Part shown: in pieces, positions 24,873 to 33,401 of the stretch
Layout: every line of letters begins with the position of its first letter
Numbering within the stretch: the stretch's first letter is position 1
Position numbers and translations under genes: made by a program
The notes under the pieces: generated by a model
What the model was told of the DNA's origin: nothing
The model's database searches: none
The model's input: the letters and a program-made list of their open reading frames with translations, nothing else
NCBI RefSeq assembly: GCF_900107255.1
Contig: NZ_FNPH01000004.1
Coordinates: 496,001 to 560,000, forward strand
DNA length: 64,000 nt
Source of the DNA: Micromonospora pattaloongensis
GTDB lineage: Bacteria > Actinomycetota > Actinomycetes > Mycobacteriales > Micromonosporaceae
Direction: 5' to 3'

Positions 24873-26663
24873 ATGGAAGCGGCTACTCGTCCCGCAATGC
24901 GCGGGACAAATATCGGATCCCGAATGTGGCAGCCACGACGACTCCGCGCTTTGCTGTTGCTGTACGACGCGGCCGCCTGGTGCGCCGGATTCATATTCGC
25001 CGCGTGGATCGGAGATGAATTCGGGCTCCCATCCGCCGGGTTCGGCCCGACGCTCGGCGCCGCCGGCGTCGCGACCGCCGGCTACGCCCTCGTGGCGCGG
25101 CTCCGACCGGTGCCGGCCGGGCGGCTCACGATCGGCAGCCGGCTCGAGCTCGAGACGCTGACCACCACGGTCGCGCTCACCACGACGCTCCTGCTGGCGG
25201 GGTTGTCCCTGCTGGGTAACCGACCGCTGACGCCGGCCGCGCCGGTCATCGCCGGGGGCGTCGCGCTGGCGCTCATCCTCGCGGCGCGCGTCGGTTACCG
25301 GCTGCGGCGGCCGCCGACGGCCGGCGCGCCGTACCCCGACCACTGCGCCGCGGCGCGCGGGCGCATCCGGGCGCCCGCGCCGGACGGCCGCACCGACGCC
25401 GGCCGCGCCGACGCCGGCACCGACGCCGGGCGTCCCCGGCTCATCCGCGCCGCCGAGCTGCCACGGACCGCACTCACCGACACGTACCGGCCCGCCCCCA
25501 CGGTGGCGCCGCTCATCGCGCCGACCTCGGCACTGACGCGGCGGCTGCGCGACCGGATCGCGGCGCCGGACGCCGTGCTGCCGCGCCGCCGCGGACTGCC
25601 GATCGGCGACCCGCAGCCCGCGCCGCCGCCGGAACGGTCCCGGCGCGAGCGCCCCGCCGCTACCGTTCCGCCGGCCTCGCCGCGGCGGTCGCGGACCCCC
25701 ACCGGCGGGCGCAAGAATCCGGACGCGCGGCTGCCCGGCCAGGGCCGACGGCCCGACATCGCGACGCCCTGGGGCCGCAACGGTCGCACCGGCGTGACGC
25801 CCTTCGTGCCGAACCTGACCACGTACCGCACCGCGGTGGCCGAGCTGCTCGCACGGGTCGCCCCGCACTCGTTCACCGCGCACCGCGACCGGATCGAGAC
25901 GATCATCGTCGAGCGACTCGCCGAGCCGTCCCTGGCCGGGGTGCTCGCCGCGACCCCCGCCGGAGTCGCCGAGACGACCGGCGAGCTGCTGCGCGAACTC
26001 GACGCCCAGCACCGGACCCGGGGCGCGGCCCTCGACGTCGTCGCGCTGATCCGGATCTACCTGCTGTCGCGGATCGACGCGATGTGGTGGGGCGAGACGT
26101 GCCCGTACGTCACGGACGCCGACGTGCTGGGCTCGGACGAGCTCGTCGACCTCGATCCGCTGCGGCGGCGCAAGCTGCTGCGGTTCCGGTACCGGCGGCA
26201 GGCCCAGACGCTGCTGACCCGGGTCACCCGGGCCGCCGAGCGCCGGGTGTGGACCGCACGGGCGCCCCGCACCGCCGGGCTGCTCTTCACCCGGGCCCGG
26301 CCCGAGGCCGTGGCGCTGCTCAACCGGCTCTCCCGCGACTTCGCCCGGATCTGCCCGCCCGGCACCCCACCGCTCTGGGTCACCAGCCTCACCCGCAGCA
26401 TCGAACACCAGCACCGCTTGCGCGCGCTGGGGTACGCCGCGATGCTGCCCAGCTCGCACTGCGTCGGCTACGGCATGGACATCGAGATGTCGTGGTTCCG
26501 GCGGTTCGACGCGCACCGGGCGCTGGAGGTGGTGCTGCTGGAGCACCAGGGCCGGGGCGGAATCAACGTGATCGACGAAGGACAGGTGTGGCACGTGTGC
26601 GTCAGCCCCACCGCGGTGCCGGAGCTGCGCGCCGAGTTCGGGGCGCTCGGCGGTGACGTCTGA
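24873..26663 (+). CDS. Capsule-type 4-TM module fused to an M15/DUF5715-like domain
   Basis: 596 aa, apparently novel architecture. Residues about 25-142 hold four hydrophobic segments resembling the N-terminal membrane module of FlaA1/WbaP-type proteins (YDAAAWCAGFIFAAW; compare GDAAAWIGGFVVAVW in the protein at 33402). About 150-310 is a Pro/Arg-rich disordered linker. The C-terminal half is helical and ends in a VanY/M15-like zinc motif: S528-H529, D536 in GYGMDIE and H574 in VWHV, with LTRSIEHQHRL ahead, as in DUF5715. It lacks the sugar transferase or dehydratase that normally follows the membrane module. The stop overlaps the start of the next gene (TGATG). Function unknown; peptidoglycan editing or polymer attachment are possibilities. 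Confidence 0.6.
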   Translation: MEAATRPAMRGTNIGSRMWQPRRLRALLLLYDAAAWCAGFIFAAWIGDEFGLPSAGFGPTLGAAGVATAGYALVARLRPVPAGRLTIGSRLELETLTTTVALTTTLLLAGLSLLGNRPLTPAAPVIAGGVALALILAARVGYRLRRPPTAGAPYPDHCAAARGRIRAPAPDGRTDAGRADAGTDAGRPRLIRAAELPRTALTDTYRPAPTVAPLIAPTSALTRRLRDRIAAPDAVLPRRRGLPIGDPQPAPPPERSRRERPAATVPPASPRRSRTPTGGRKNPDARLPGQGRRPDIATPWGRNGRTGVTPFVPNLTTYRTAVAELLARVAPHSFTAHRDRIETIIVERLAEPSLAGVLAATPAGVAETTGELLRELDAQHRTRGAALDVVALIRIYLLSRIDAMWWGETCPYVTDADVLGSDELVDLDPLRRRKLLRFRYRRQAQTLLTRVTRAAERRVWTARAPRTAGLLFTRARPEAVALLNRLSRDFARICPPGTPPLWVTSLTRSIEHQHRLRALGYAAMLPSSHCVGYGMDIEMSWFRRFDAHRALEVVLLEHQGRGGINVIDEGQVWHVCVSPTAVPELRAEFGALGGDV

Positions 26664-28261
26664 TGTGCGGCATCGCCCTGGTCGTCGGCGCCCGCGCCGA
26701 CGCGGCGATCTTCGCCCGGATGCTGGCCCGGTTGGCGCCGCGCGGCGACGTGGAGGAGTCGGTGCTGGAGCACGGGCTGCTCGCCGGCACGCAGCGGCTG
26801 CGGATCGTGGACCGGGAGCGCGCGGTGCAGCCGTGGCTCTCCCCCGACGGTCGGTGGCTGCTCTGCTACAACGGCGAGGTCTTCAACCACGCCGAGCTCC
26901 GGGCCGACATGGTGGCCGTGGGGCGCCGGATGCGCAGCGTCAGCGACACCGAGATCGTGATGGAGGCGTTCCTGCGCTGGGGCATGGACGCGGTGAAGCG
27001 CCTGCGCGGGGAGTTCGCGTTCGCGATCGTGGAGCGCCCCACCGGCCGGGTATACCTCGCGCGCGACCCGCTCGGCGTCAAGCCGCTCTACTGGGCGTAC
27101 CGCGACGGCTGCCTGCACGTGGCCTCGGAGGTCAAGGCGCTGGTGCCGGTCGGCGCGCGCATCAACGAGGTGGGTCCCGGGCAGCACGGCTGGGCGGAAC
27201 CGGAGGCGGAGCCGCGGCTGACGCCCTACCTCGACCTGCTGCGCATCGGCGCCGACCAGACCCCGATCGACGATCCGGACGAAGCGGTGAAGCTGGTGCG
27301 CTCCACGCTGCACGACAGCATCCGGGTACGGGTCGACACCGACCTGACCGTCGGCGTGGTGCTCTCCGGCGGGCTGGACAGCTCGGTGACGCTGCTCCAC
27401 GTCCACCAGCTGCACCCGGAGTGCGTGGCGTTCACCGTCGGCACGCCCCAGAGCGAGGACCTGGCGTACGCGCGCCGGCTCACCGCCGACCTCGGGGTGC
27501 CGCACGAGGTGATCGAGCTGCGCCCCGGCGACATCGGCCTCGCCGAGATCCGCACCGCGATCCGGATGGCGGAGCTCACCGAGTACGGCGACATCATCAA
27601 CGCGGTCGTCTCGGTGCCGCTGTTCCGGCGCGTGCACGAGCTGGGCGTGAAGGTGGTGCTGACCGGCGACGGCTCGGACGAGCTGTTCGGCGGCTACCGG
27701 ATGTACGACGACGCCGGCGCGGACCGGGCGCGGAGGCTGTTCCTGCACAAGATCAGCAATCTGTGCCGGACGGAGCTGCAGCGCGTGGACCGGACCAGCA
27801 TGGGCCACGGCGTCGAGGCGCGGGTGCCGTTCCTGGACCCGGCCCTGGTCGAGCTGGCGATGCGGATGCCGCTGGCGTTGAAGGTGCGCGACGGGCAGGA
27901 GAAGTGGATCGTGCGGGAGGCCTTCGCCGACCTGCTGCCGGACTACATCCGGCAGCGGCCGAAGAGCCCGATGTCGTACTCCACGGGACTGCACGATCGC
28001 GCACGGCTGTACAAGCCGCTCTTCGCCCGGCTGCACCGGTCGTTCGGGTACGACCTGCTCGAACCGGTGCGCCGGGACTTCGACTCGGTGCTCACGGCGT
28101 GCGGCAACGACCTGGACAGCGCGATCGCGGAGAACAGGCGTCGCCAGGACTACACCCCGCTGGAACACGCACACGACCTGGTCGGGGCCGCGCGCTGGAA
28201 TCTCGTCGCCGGCCTGCGTCGGCTGACGGGGCGTCGCTCCCGCACCCACCCGGAACAGTGA
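26663..28261 (+). CDS. AsnB-type glutamine-dependent amidotransferase
   Basis: 532 aa, class II glutamine amidotransferase plus asparagine-synthetase domain. C2 is the glutaminase nucleophile (MCGIA), with the NGEVFN motif at 70-75 and the ATP PP-loop SGGLDS at 235-240. Slightly shorter than housekeeping AsnB (about 550-640 aa) and with an unusual early N-terminal domain. Coupled to the preceding gene by TGATG. In surface polysaccharide loci, AsnB homologues such as WbpS-type proteins are linked to amidation of uronic acid sugars; that role fits better than asparagine supply, but is inference. Confidence 0.85.
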   Translation: MCGIALVVGARADAAIFARMLARLAPRGDVEESVLEHGLLAGTQRLRIVDRERAVQPWLSPDGRWLLCYNGEVFNHAELRADMVAVGRRMRSVSDTEIVMEAFLRWGMDAVKRLRGEFAFAIVERPTGRVYLARDPLGVKPLYWAYRDGCLHVASEVKALVPVGARINEVGPGQHGWAEPEAEPRLTPYLDLLRIGADQTPIDDPDEAVKLVRSTLHDSIRVRVDTDLTVGVVLSGGLDSSVTLLHVHQLHPECVAFTVGTPQSEDLAYARRLTADLGVPHEVIELRPGDIGLAEIRTAIRMAELTEYGDIINAVVSVPLFRRVHELGVKVVLTGDGSDELFGGYRMYDDAGADRARRLFLHKISNLCRTELQRVDRTSMGHGVEARVPFLDPALVELAMRMPLALKVRDGQEKWIVREAFADLLPDYIRQRPKSPMSYSTGLHDRARLYKPLFARLHRSFGYDLLEPVRRDFDSVLTACGNDLDSAIAENRRRQDYTPLEHAHDLVGAARWNLVAGLRRLTGRRSRTHPEQ

Positions 28262-28532
28262 ATGCGAACGCCACATATGTGAAACCGACAGACGGCGACG
28301 CCCGACCACAATGCGGGTCGACCTGCTCCTTCACAGGGCCGATGTGCCCTGTCCATTCAGCGGAGAAAGGTGGGTTCGGCGACGCCGCCACGGAGCCCAC
28401 CTCTATGCTGCGAGAGGTTCATAAACAGTTATCTTCGCATCGCCCGCGGAAAGAACGCGGAATGCATTCCACGACGGGGCGACGATTCCGGCGATCGGGT
28501 GCGCTTTCGCATGTCCGCGTCAAGGGGTTGAC
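28262..28532. other. Intergenic region ahead of the WecA-like gene
   Basis: 271 bp without a credible ORF. It contains three perfect inverted repeats: CACATATGTG (28272-28281), ACAGGGC-N6-GCCCTGT (28333-28352) and GGAATGCATTCC (28459-28470). One may end the AsnB transcript, the others may bind regulators. No certain promoter. Confidence 0.5.
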
Positions 28533-29615
28533 ATGAAAATTCCCGACCCATTGAGTACGGAGATTGTCGCCGTGCTCGCCGCACTGGTGATTCCCGCGTT
28601 GCTCGTCGAGCCCGCGCGCCGACTCGCGCTGCGGCACGGTCTGGTCGAGCGCCCGGCCCGGCACCGGGTCTTCACCCAGAAGCGGTTCGTGCCCCGGCTG
28701 GGCGGCGTGGTCGTTGCCGCGGCCGCGCTGGCGCCGGCGGTGACCGTCACCGGCCGGCTCGACGTACGCCTGACGACGCTGTTGGCCGGCGCGGCCACGG
28801 TCAGCCTGCTCGGGCTGTTGCGCGATCTGCGGCGGATCCGTCTGCCGATCGGGGCGGCGACGCACGCGACGATGGCGTTCGCCGTCGCGGTCGGCGACGT
28901 GCGACTGCGGCTCATCGAGCCCAGCTGGCTCGACCTCGTGATCACCATGCTCTGGGTGGTCGGGATCGCCAACGCGTTCCGAGTGCTCGACAGCACCGAC
29001 GGGGTGCTGCCGACCGTGACGTGCGCGACCGCGGTGCCGCTCGCGGCGTCCGCGTTCGTGATCGACCAGACCGAACTGGCGCTGCTGCTGCTCTGCCTCG
29101 CCGCCGCGTGCGCCGGCTTCCTTCTGCACAACGCGCCGCCGGCCCGGATCACGATGGGTGACAGCGGCGCGCTCTGCGCCGGCTTCTTTCTCGCCGTCAG
29201 CGCCGCGATCGTCCACTCCGGACACGGTTCCTTCGTCGGGCTGCCGATCCTGATGCTGATCACCTCGGTGGTGGCGGTCGACGCCGTGGTGGTCGCGGTG
29301 GCCGGCCGCGACCGGGGCTGGGTCGAGGACGGCCCCGGCCGCCCCACCCGACTCGGCTTCGCCCTCGGGCCGAACCTGCTGCTGGTGCTGCTGGTGCTCA
29401 GCACGGCGGGCGGCGGGCTGCTGGCGGTCCTGGTCGCCGGCGGCGTGCTGCCCGCCGCGGGCACCGTGGCCGGCGCGCTGCTGGTCGGCACGACCCTGAT
29501 CGTCCTGTTGTTGCAGAAGCCGGCGCCGGCGCCGCCACCGCAGCTGCCGCGCATCGCCGAGCGCCACGTGGTGGCGCCCGCCCGCACGCTGGTCAAGGAA
29601 GGAGCGCAGCGGTGA
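28533..29615 (+). CDS. WecA/MraY-like polyprenyl-phosphate sugar-1-phosphate transferase, atypical
   Basis: 360 aa with about 10 membrane helices. The family features PRLGG (54-58), N146-x5-D152-x2-D155-G and M-G-D-S-G (207-211) are recognisable. Two usual elements are missing: the first Asp pair (D-D-x-x-D) is replaced by L-R96-D97-L, and the His-rich cytosolic loop of WecA enzymes is absent. So it may use a different sugar, have lost transfer activity, or act as a partner protein. Its stop overlaps the next start (GTGA), showing co-translation with the LCP gene. Confidence 0.75.
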   Translation: MKIPDPLSTEIVAVLAALVIPALLVEPARRLALRHGLVERPARHRVFTQKRFVPRLGGVVVAAAALAPAVTVTGRLDVRLTTLLAGAATVSLLGLLRDLRRIRLPIGAATHATMAFAVAVGDVRLRLIEPSWLDLVITMLWVVGIANAFRVLDSTDGVLPTVTCATAVPLAASAFVIDQTELALLLLCLAAACAGFLLHNAPPARITMGDSGALCAGFFLAVSAAIVHSGHGSFVGLPILMLITSVVAVDAVVVAVAGRDRGWVEDGPGRPTRLGFALGPNLLLVLLVLSTAGGGLLAVLVAGGVLPAAGTVAGALLVGTTLIVLLLQKPAPAPPPQLPRIAERHVVAPARTLVKEGAQR

Positions 29616-30724
29616 GCAGTCAGCACAGCGCCGCGGCGACGACCCGGAGCAACCGCGGTCGCGGCCACAGCACGGTGCGGGAACGGCGCGCTCTCGGCGC
29701 GATCTGGCGGGGGCTGCGTCGCGTCGGCCTGGTGGGACTCGTCGTCGTGATCAGCGCGAGCATCGGGACGGCGGCGACCGCGTACCTGGTCGGCGCGCGA
29801 CTGAACACCGGGATCGGCCGGATCGGCGGGGCCTTCGCCGGGATCGACCCCGGCAGCCGGCCGGCCACCGATCCGGCGGCCGCCAGGGGCGAGACGATCC
29901 TGGCGGTCGGCTCCGACCTGCGCTCGTCGGGACAGAGCACCGGCCTCGACGCCACCGACGACCGGTCCGGCCCGGCCGACCAGCGGACCGATGTGATCAT
30001 GCTGATCCGGCTCGATCGCCTGCACCGCTCGGCCAGCGTCGTCTCCATCCCGCGCGACTCGTGGGTCAACGTCCCCGACCACGGCATGATGAAGATCAAC
30101 GCTGCGTACCCGCTGGGCGGTCCGCCCCTGTTGGTGCGCACCGTGGAGGAGCTGACCCGGGTCCGGGTGGACCACTTCATGATCATCGACTTCGCGGGGT
30201 TCCGGGCGATCGTCGACGCGTTGGGCGGGATCGACGTCCAGGTCGCCGCCGGTGGGGAAACCGGGGATCCAGCGCTGCGCCCCGGCGCCAACCATCTCGA
30301 CGGCAACGCCGCGCTCGCGTACGTCCGGGAACGCTCCAGCCTGCCCGAGGGCGACCTCGACCGGATCCGGCGCCAGCAGAACCTGTTGCGCGCCGTCTTC
30401 ACCGGCATCGCCGGAACCGATCCGGCCCGCGACCCGATGCGCGTCTACCGACTGCTCGACGCGACGACCCGCGCGGTCACCGTGGACGACTCGTTCCGCC
30501 CCGAGCAGCTGCGCGAACTGGCGTTCGAGGCGGCGGGGCTGGGACCGCAACGTCTGTGGTTCCTCACCGCGCCGCTGGCCGGCACCGGCTGGGAGGACGG
30601 CCAGAGCGTCGTGCACCTGGACACCCCGCGCGGCGCGGCGCTGTGGCAGGCGCTGCGCACCGACGCCATGACCGACTATGTCGCCGCCCACCAGCAGGAC
30701 CTGCTGCCCACGGCGCCGCGCTGA
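29612..30724 (+). CDS. LCP-family (LytR-CpsA-Psr) cell-wall glycopolymer ligase
   Basis: 370 aa. A cytosolic basic N-terminus, one membrane helix (about 35-60) and an extracellular LCP domain: TDVIMLIRLD, VVSIPRDSWVNVP, KINAAYPLGG and YVRERSSLPEGDLDRIRRQQ carry the conserved Asp/Arg residues that hold the pyrophosphate. LCP enzymes move polymers from lipid carrier to peptidoglycan, or mycolyl-arabinogalactan-type anchors in actinobacteria. Overlap with the WecA-like gene supports a single assembly route: lipid-linked synthesis, then wall attachment. Confidence 0.9.
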   Translation: MSSQHSAAATTRSNRGRGHSTVRERRALGAIWRGLRRVGLVGLVVVISASIGTAATAYLVGARLNTGIGRIGGAFAGIDPGSRPATDPAAARGETILAVGSDLRSSGQSTGLDATDDRSGPADQRTDVIMLIRLDRLHRSASVVSIPRDSWVNVPDHGMMKINAAYPLGGPPLLVRTVEELTRVRVDHFMIIDFAGFRAIVDALGGIDVQVAAGGETGDPALRPGANHLDGNAALAYVRERSSLPEGDLDRIRRQQNLLRAVFTGIAGTDPARDPMRVYRLLDATTRAVTVDDSFRPEQLRELAFEAAGLGPQRLWFLTAPLAGTGWEDGQSVVHLDTPRGAALWQALRTDAMTDYVAAHQQDLLPTAPR

Positions 30725-30925
30725 CCACGCCACCGGCACGACGACCTGACCGCCTTCCCGACGTTCTGGAGCGCTTGACGTGAGCCCTGTCGACGACCGC
30801 CACCCCGCGCGCCCACCCCGGGCCGAGACCGCCGCTCCCGCGCCGCGCGGGCGCCCCCCGGCCGCGCACCGGCGCGCGGCGGCCACCGGTGGGACCCGAC
30901 CGGATCTCCGGTGGGAAGGGTCGAC

Positions 30926-32143
30926 GTGCGGATCGCGGTGATCGCGCGACCCGGGATGTGGATCGTCGGCCAGGCCGAGGAGCTGCGCCGACGCGGGCAC
31001 GAGGTGACCGTGGTGCTGACACCGGCCCCGGCGCTGGCCCCGACCGGGCTGGCCGAAGCGCTGCGGGCGCGGCGCTTCGAGGTGCGCGAGGCGCCGCTGC
31101 CGCCCCGGCTGCGCCCGACGCCGGCGACCCTGCGCGGGCTGCGGCGGCTGCGCCGACTGATCCGCGAACTACGCGCCGACGCCGTCTACTACCACCCGTA
31201 CGCGGCCGCGGTGGCCGCCCGACTCGGCACGCTCGGCCTGCCCGTGCGGCGCGTGCACCGGGTCACCGCGGAGGCGCCACACCTGGACTCCGGCCGGGCC
31301 CGCCGGCTGGAACGGCTGTTGTGGCGCCTGGACGACGTGACGATCTGCTGCACCGCGCATGTCTCGGAGCACTACCGCCGCCTCGGCTGCCCCGCCGAGC
31401 GCCGCCCCGTCGCGTACGCCGGCACCAACCTCGCGCGGTTCCGGCCCGCCTGGGCCCCCCGCGACCGGTACGCGGGCTCGCCGGCGCGCGCCGAGGCGCG
31501 GGCGAAGGCGCGCGCGGAGATCGGGGTCGACGAGCACTGTTTCCTCGCCGTCATGGTCGGCTTCGTCTATCCGCCCCGCCGCTCGCGTTACCGCGGACGC
31601 GACATCAAGGGCTACGACGTGCTGCTCGAGGCGTGGCGCACCTTCCACGCGGGCGCGCCGCGGTCGCATCTGGTGCTCGTCGGCGGCGGCGTCGGCGAGG
31701 CGGGCGAGACGCACCGCCAGGGGCTCATGGCGCGGTTCGGCATCACCGACGACCCCGGCGTCGGCGTCACCTGGGTCGACTCCACCCCGGACGTGCGGCC
31801 GTACTACCGCGCCGCCGACCTGAACGTCAGCCCGTGCCGCAACGCCGGGGGCAGCGCGGCGGTCCTCGAGGCGAGCGCGATGGCGCTGCCCAGCATCGTC
31901 AGCGACGCCGGTGGGCTGCCGGAGTCGCTGGACGAGGAGGCGGGCTGGGTGGTGCCGTGCGGCGATCCCGCGGCGCTGGCCGGGGCGCTCGAGGCGGCGT
32001 ACCGGGAGTTCGCGGGCGATCGACTGGCGGCCCGCGGCGACCACGCACGCCGCCGGGCGATCCGGCTGTTCGACGACCGGGTCGCCGCGATGCGGGTCGT
32101 GGACATCATCGAACGGACCGTGATCGGGGTGGCCCAGCGCTGA
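30926..32143 (+). CDS. Glycosyltransferase family 4 (GT-B)
   Basis: 405 aa. A two-Rossmann GT-B enzyme with the C-terminal nucleotide-sugar motif GGSAAVLEASAMALP...GGLPES, whose glutamate contacts the donor. An insertion PPRRSRYRGRDIKGYDVL precedes the second Rossmann strand. The GTG at 30926 is chosen for the GGAAGGG 5 bp upstream; a GTG at 30911 is in frame but poorly placed. It likely adds a sugar to the lipid-linked precursor. Confidence 0.87.
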   Translation: MRIAVIARPGMWIVGQAEELRRRGHEVTVVLTPAPALAPTGLAEALRARRFEVREAPLPPRLRPTPATLRGLRRLRRLIRELRADAVYYHPYAAAVAARLGTLGLPVRRVHRVTAEAPHLDSGRARRLERLLWRLDDVTICCTAHVSEHYRRLGCPAERRPVAYAGTNLARFRPAWAPRDRYAGSPARAEARAKARAEIGVDEHCFLAVMVGFVYPPRRSRYRGRDIKGYDVLLEAWRTFHAGAPRSHLVLVGGGVGEAGETHRQGLMARFGITDDPGVGVTWVDSTPDVRPYYRAADLNVSPCRNAGGSAAVLEASAMALPSIVSDAGGLPESLDEEAGWVVPCGDPAALAGALEAAYREFAGDRLAARGDHARRRAIRLFDDRVAAMRVVDIIERTVIGVAQR

Positions 32144-32171
32144 CCGCGGCGCGCCCGGCCGGACGGGCGCG

Positions 32172-33140
32172 TCAGGACACGGTGCGGGCGGCCCGCTGGC
32201 GCACCGCGGACGACTCCGCGCAGAACCACTCCACGGTGGCGCGCAGCCCGTCGGTGAGCGCCGTCTCGGTCAGCTTCGGGAAGAGCGTGTGCAGCAGCCG
32301 GGTGTCGGCGGTGGAGTGCCGGATGTCGCCGACCCGGGGCGCGGCCAGGTGCCGCTCGATCGGGCGGCCCAGGATCGACTCCAGCGCCCCCACCACGGTG
32401 TGCAGGTCGGTGCAGGTGCCGAAGGCCAGGTTCACCGGCTGCGGGTGGTGCACGCGACGACGCAGCGCGTCGAGCAGCACCGCGCACGCGTCGTCCACGT
32501 ACGTGAAGTCGCGGGTCTGGCGCCCGTCGCCGTGGAAGACCACGGGGTTGCCGTCGAGGGCGGCACGCACGAACCGCGGGATCGCCGCCGCGTACGGATG
32601 GTCGTCGCGCTGGCCCGGCCCGTAGATGTTGAAGAACCGGAACGCCAGGGTCGGCATCCCGTAGGACGCCTGGTAGGCCAGCGCGTACGCCTCGGTGGCG
32701 AGCTTGCTCGCCGCGTACGGGGTCAGCGGGCCGGCCCAGGTGAGCTCGGTCGAGGGCAGCGGCGGGTTCGCGCCGTAGACCGCGGAGGACGAGGCGACGA
32801 CCACGTGCCCGATCCCCTGTTCCCGGGCCGCCTCCAACACCCGCACCGTGCCGGTGGCGTTCACCGCGTGCGCGGTGAACGGGTCGCGGACCGAGTGCGG
32901 CACGCTGGCCACGGCGGCCAGGTGCAGCACGGCGTCCCGGCCGGTCATCGCGCGCCGCAGCGCGCCCTCGTCGAGGATCGACCCGACGACGAGGTCCACG
33001 TCGAGTCCGTCCAGATTCGACCGCAGCCCGGTGGAGAGGTCGTCGATGACGCGCACGTCGCTGAAGAACGGATTCGCCAGCGCGACGCGCGCCAGGTTCG
33101 CCCCGATGAATCCGGCCCCGCCGGTGATGAGAATCCGCAT
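32172..33140 (-). CDS. NAD-dependent sugar epimerase/dehydratase (GalE-like SDR)
   Basis: 322 aa extended SDR. The NAD site GGAGFIG is at 7-13, the catalytic Y142-x3-K146 (YAASK), and RFFNIYGPGQ and GDGRQTRDFTYVDD are hallmarks of UDP-hexose 4-epimerases. It would make a UDP-sugar precursor for the cluster. On the opposite strand from the GT4 gene (convergent). The ATG has only a distant AAGGA, so expression could be weak. Confidence 0.88.
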   Translation of the reverse strand: MRILITGGAGFIGANLARVALANPFFSDVRVIDDLSTGLRSNLDGLDVDLVVGSILDEGALRRAMTGRDAVLHLAAVASVPHSVRDPFTAHAVNATGTVRVLEAAREQGIGHVVVASSSAVYGANPPLPSTELTWAGPLTPYAASKLATEAYALAYQASYGMPTLAFRFFNIYGPGQRDDHPYAAAIPRFVRAALDGNPVVFHGDGRQTRDFTYVDDACAVLLDALRRRVHHPQPVNLAFGTCTDLHTVVGALESILGRPIERHLAAPRVGDIRHSTADTRLLHTLFPKLTETALTDGLRATVEWFCAESSAVRQRAARTVS

Positions 33141-33401
33141 GGTGTGTCGAATGTCCTTTGAGCGCTCATGACATGGCGAGCCGCGCGGCGCCATGGCGGG
33201 GTACGGCATGCCCGAAAACAGCGTCGGCCGGCATCTGAATCAACGACGCGGACATTCGTCCGGTCACGCCGGGAAATCGGCGCATGGAAAACGTGAAACA
33301 CAGGGCCCCATCGAATTCGCCGGGATAGGCATTGAGTACCTGACGACAGGGCCGCCGCGGCACGCCAAGGGCAGCCGAACACGCCGCACCAGGAGATATC
33401 G
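33141..33401. other. Divergent intergenic region
   Basis: 261 bp between the epimerase (-) and the CapD-like gene (+). The octamer ACAGGGCC occurs twice here and once at 28333, upstream of the WecA-like gene. No credible promoter or small ORF was found. Confidence 0.4.

Noticed and set aside
30780-30941. 53-aa Pro/Arg/Ala-rich ORF after the LCP gene
   Set aside because: GTG start with a distant GGAG, low complexity and overlap with the GT4 start; not enough to call.
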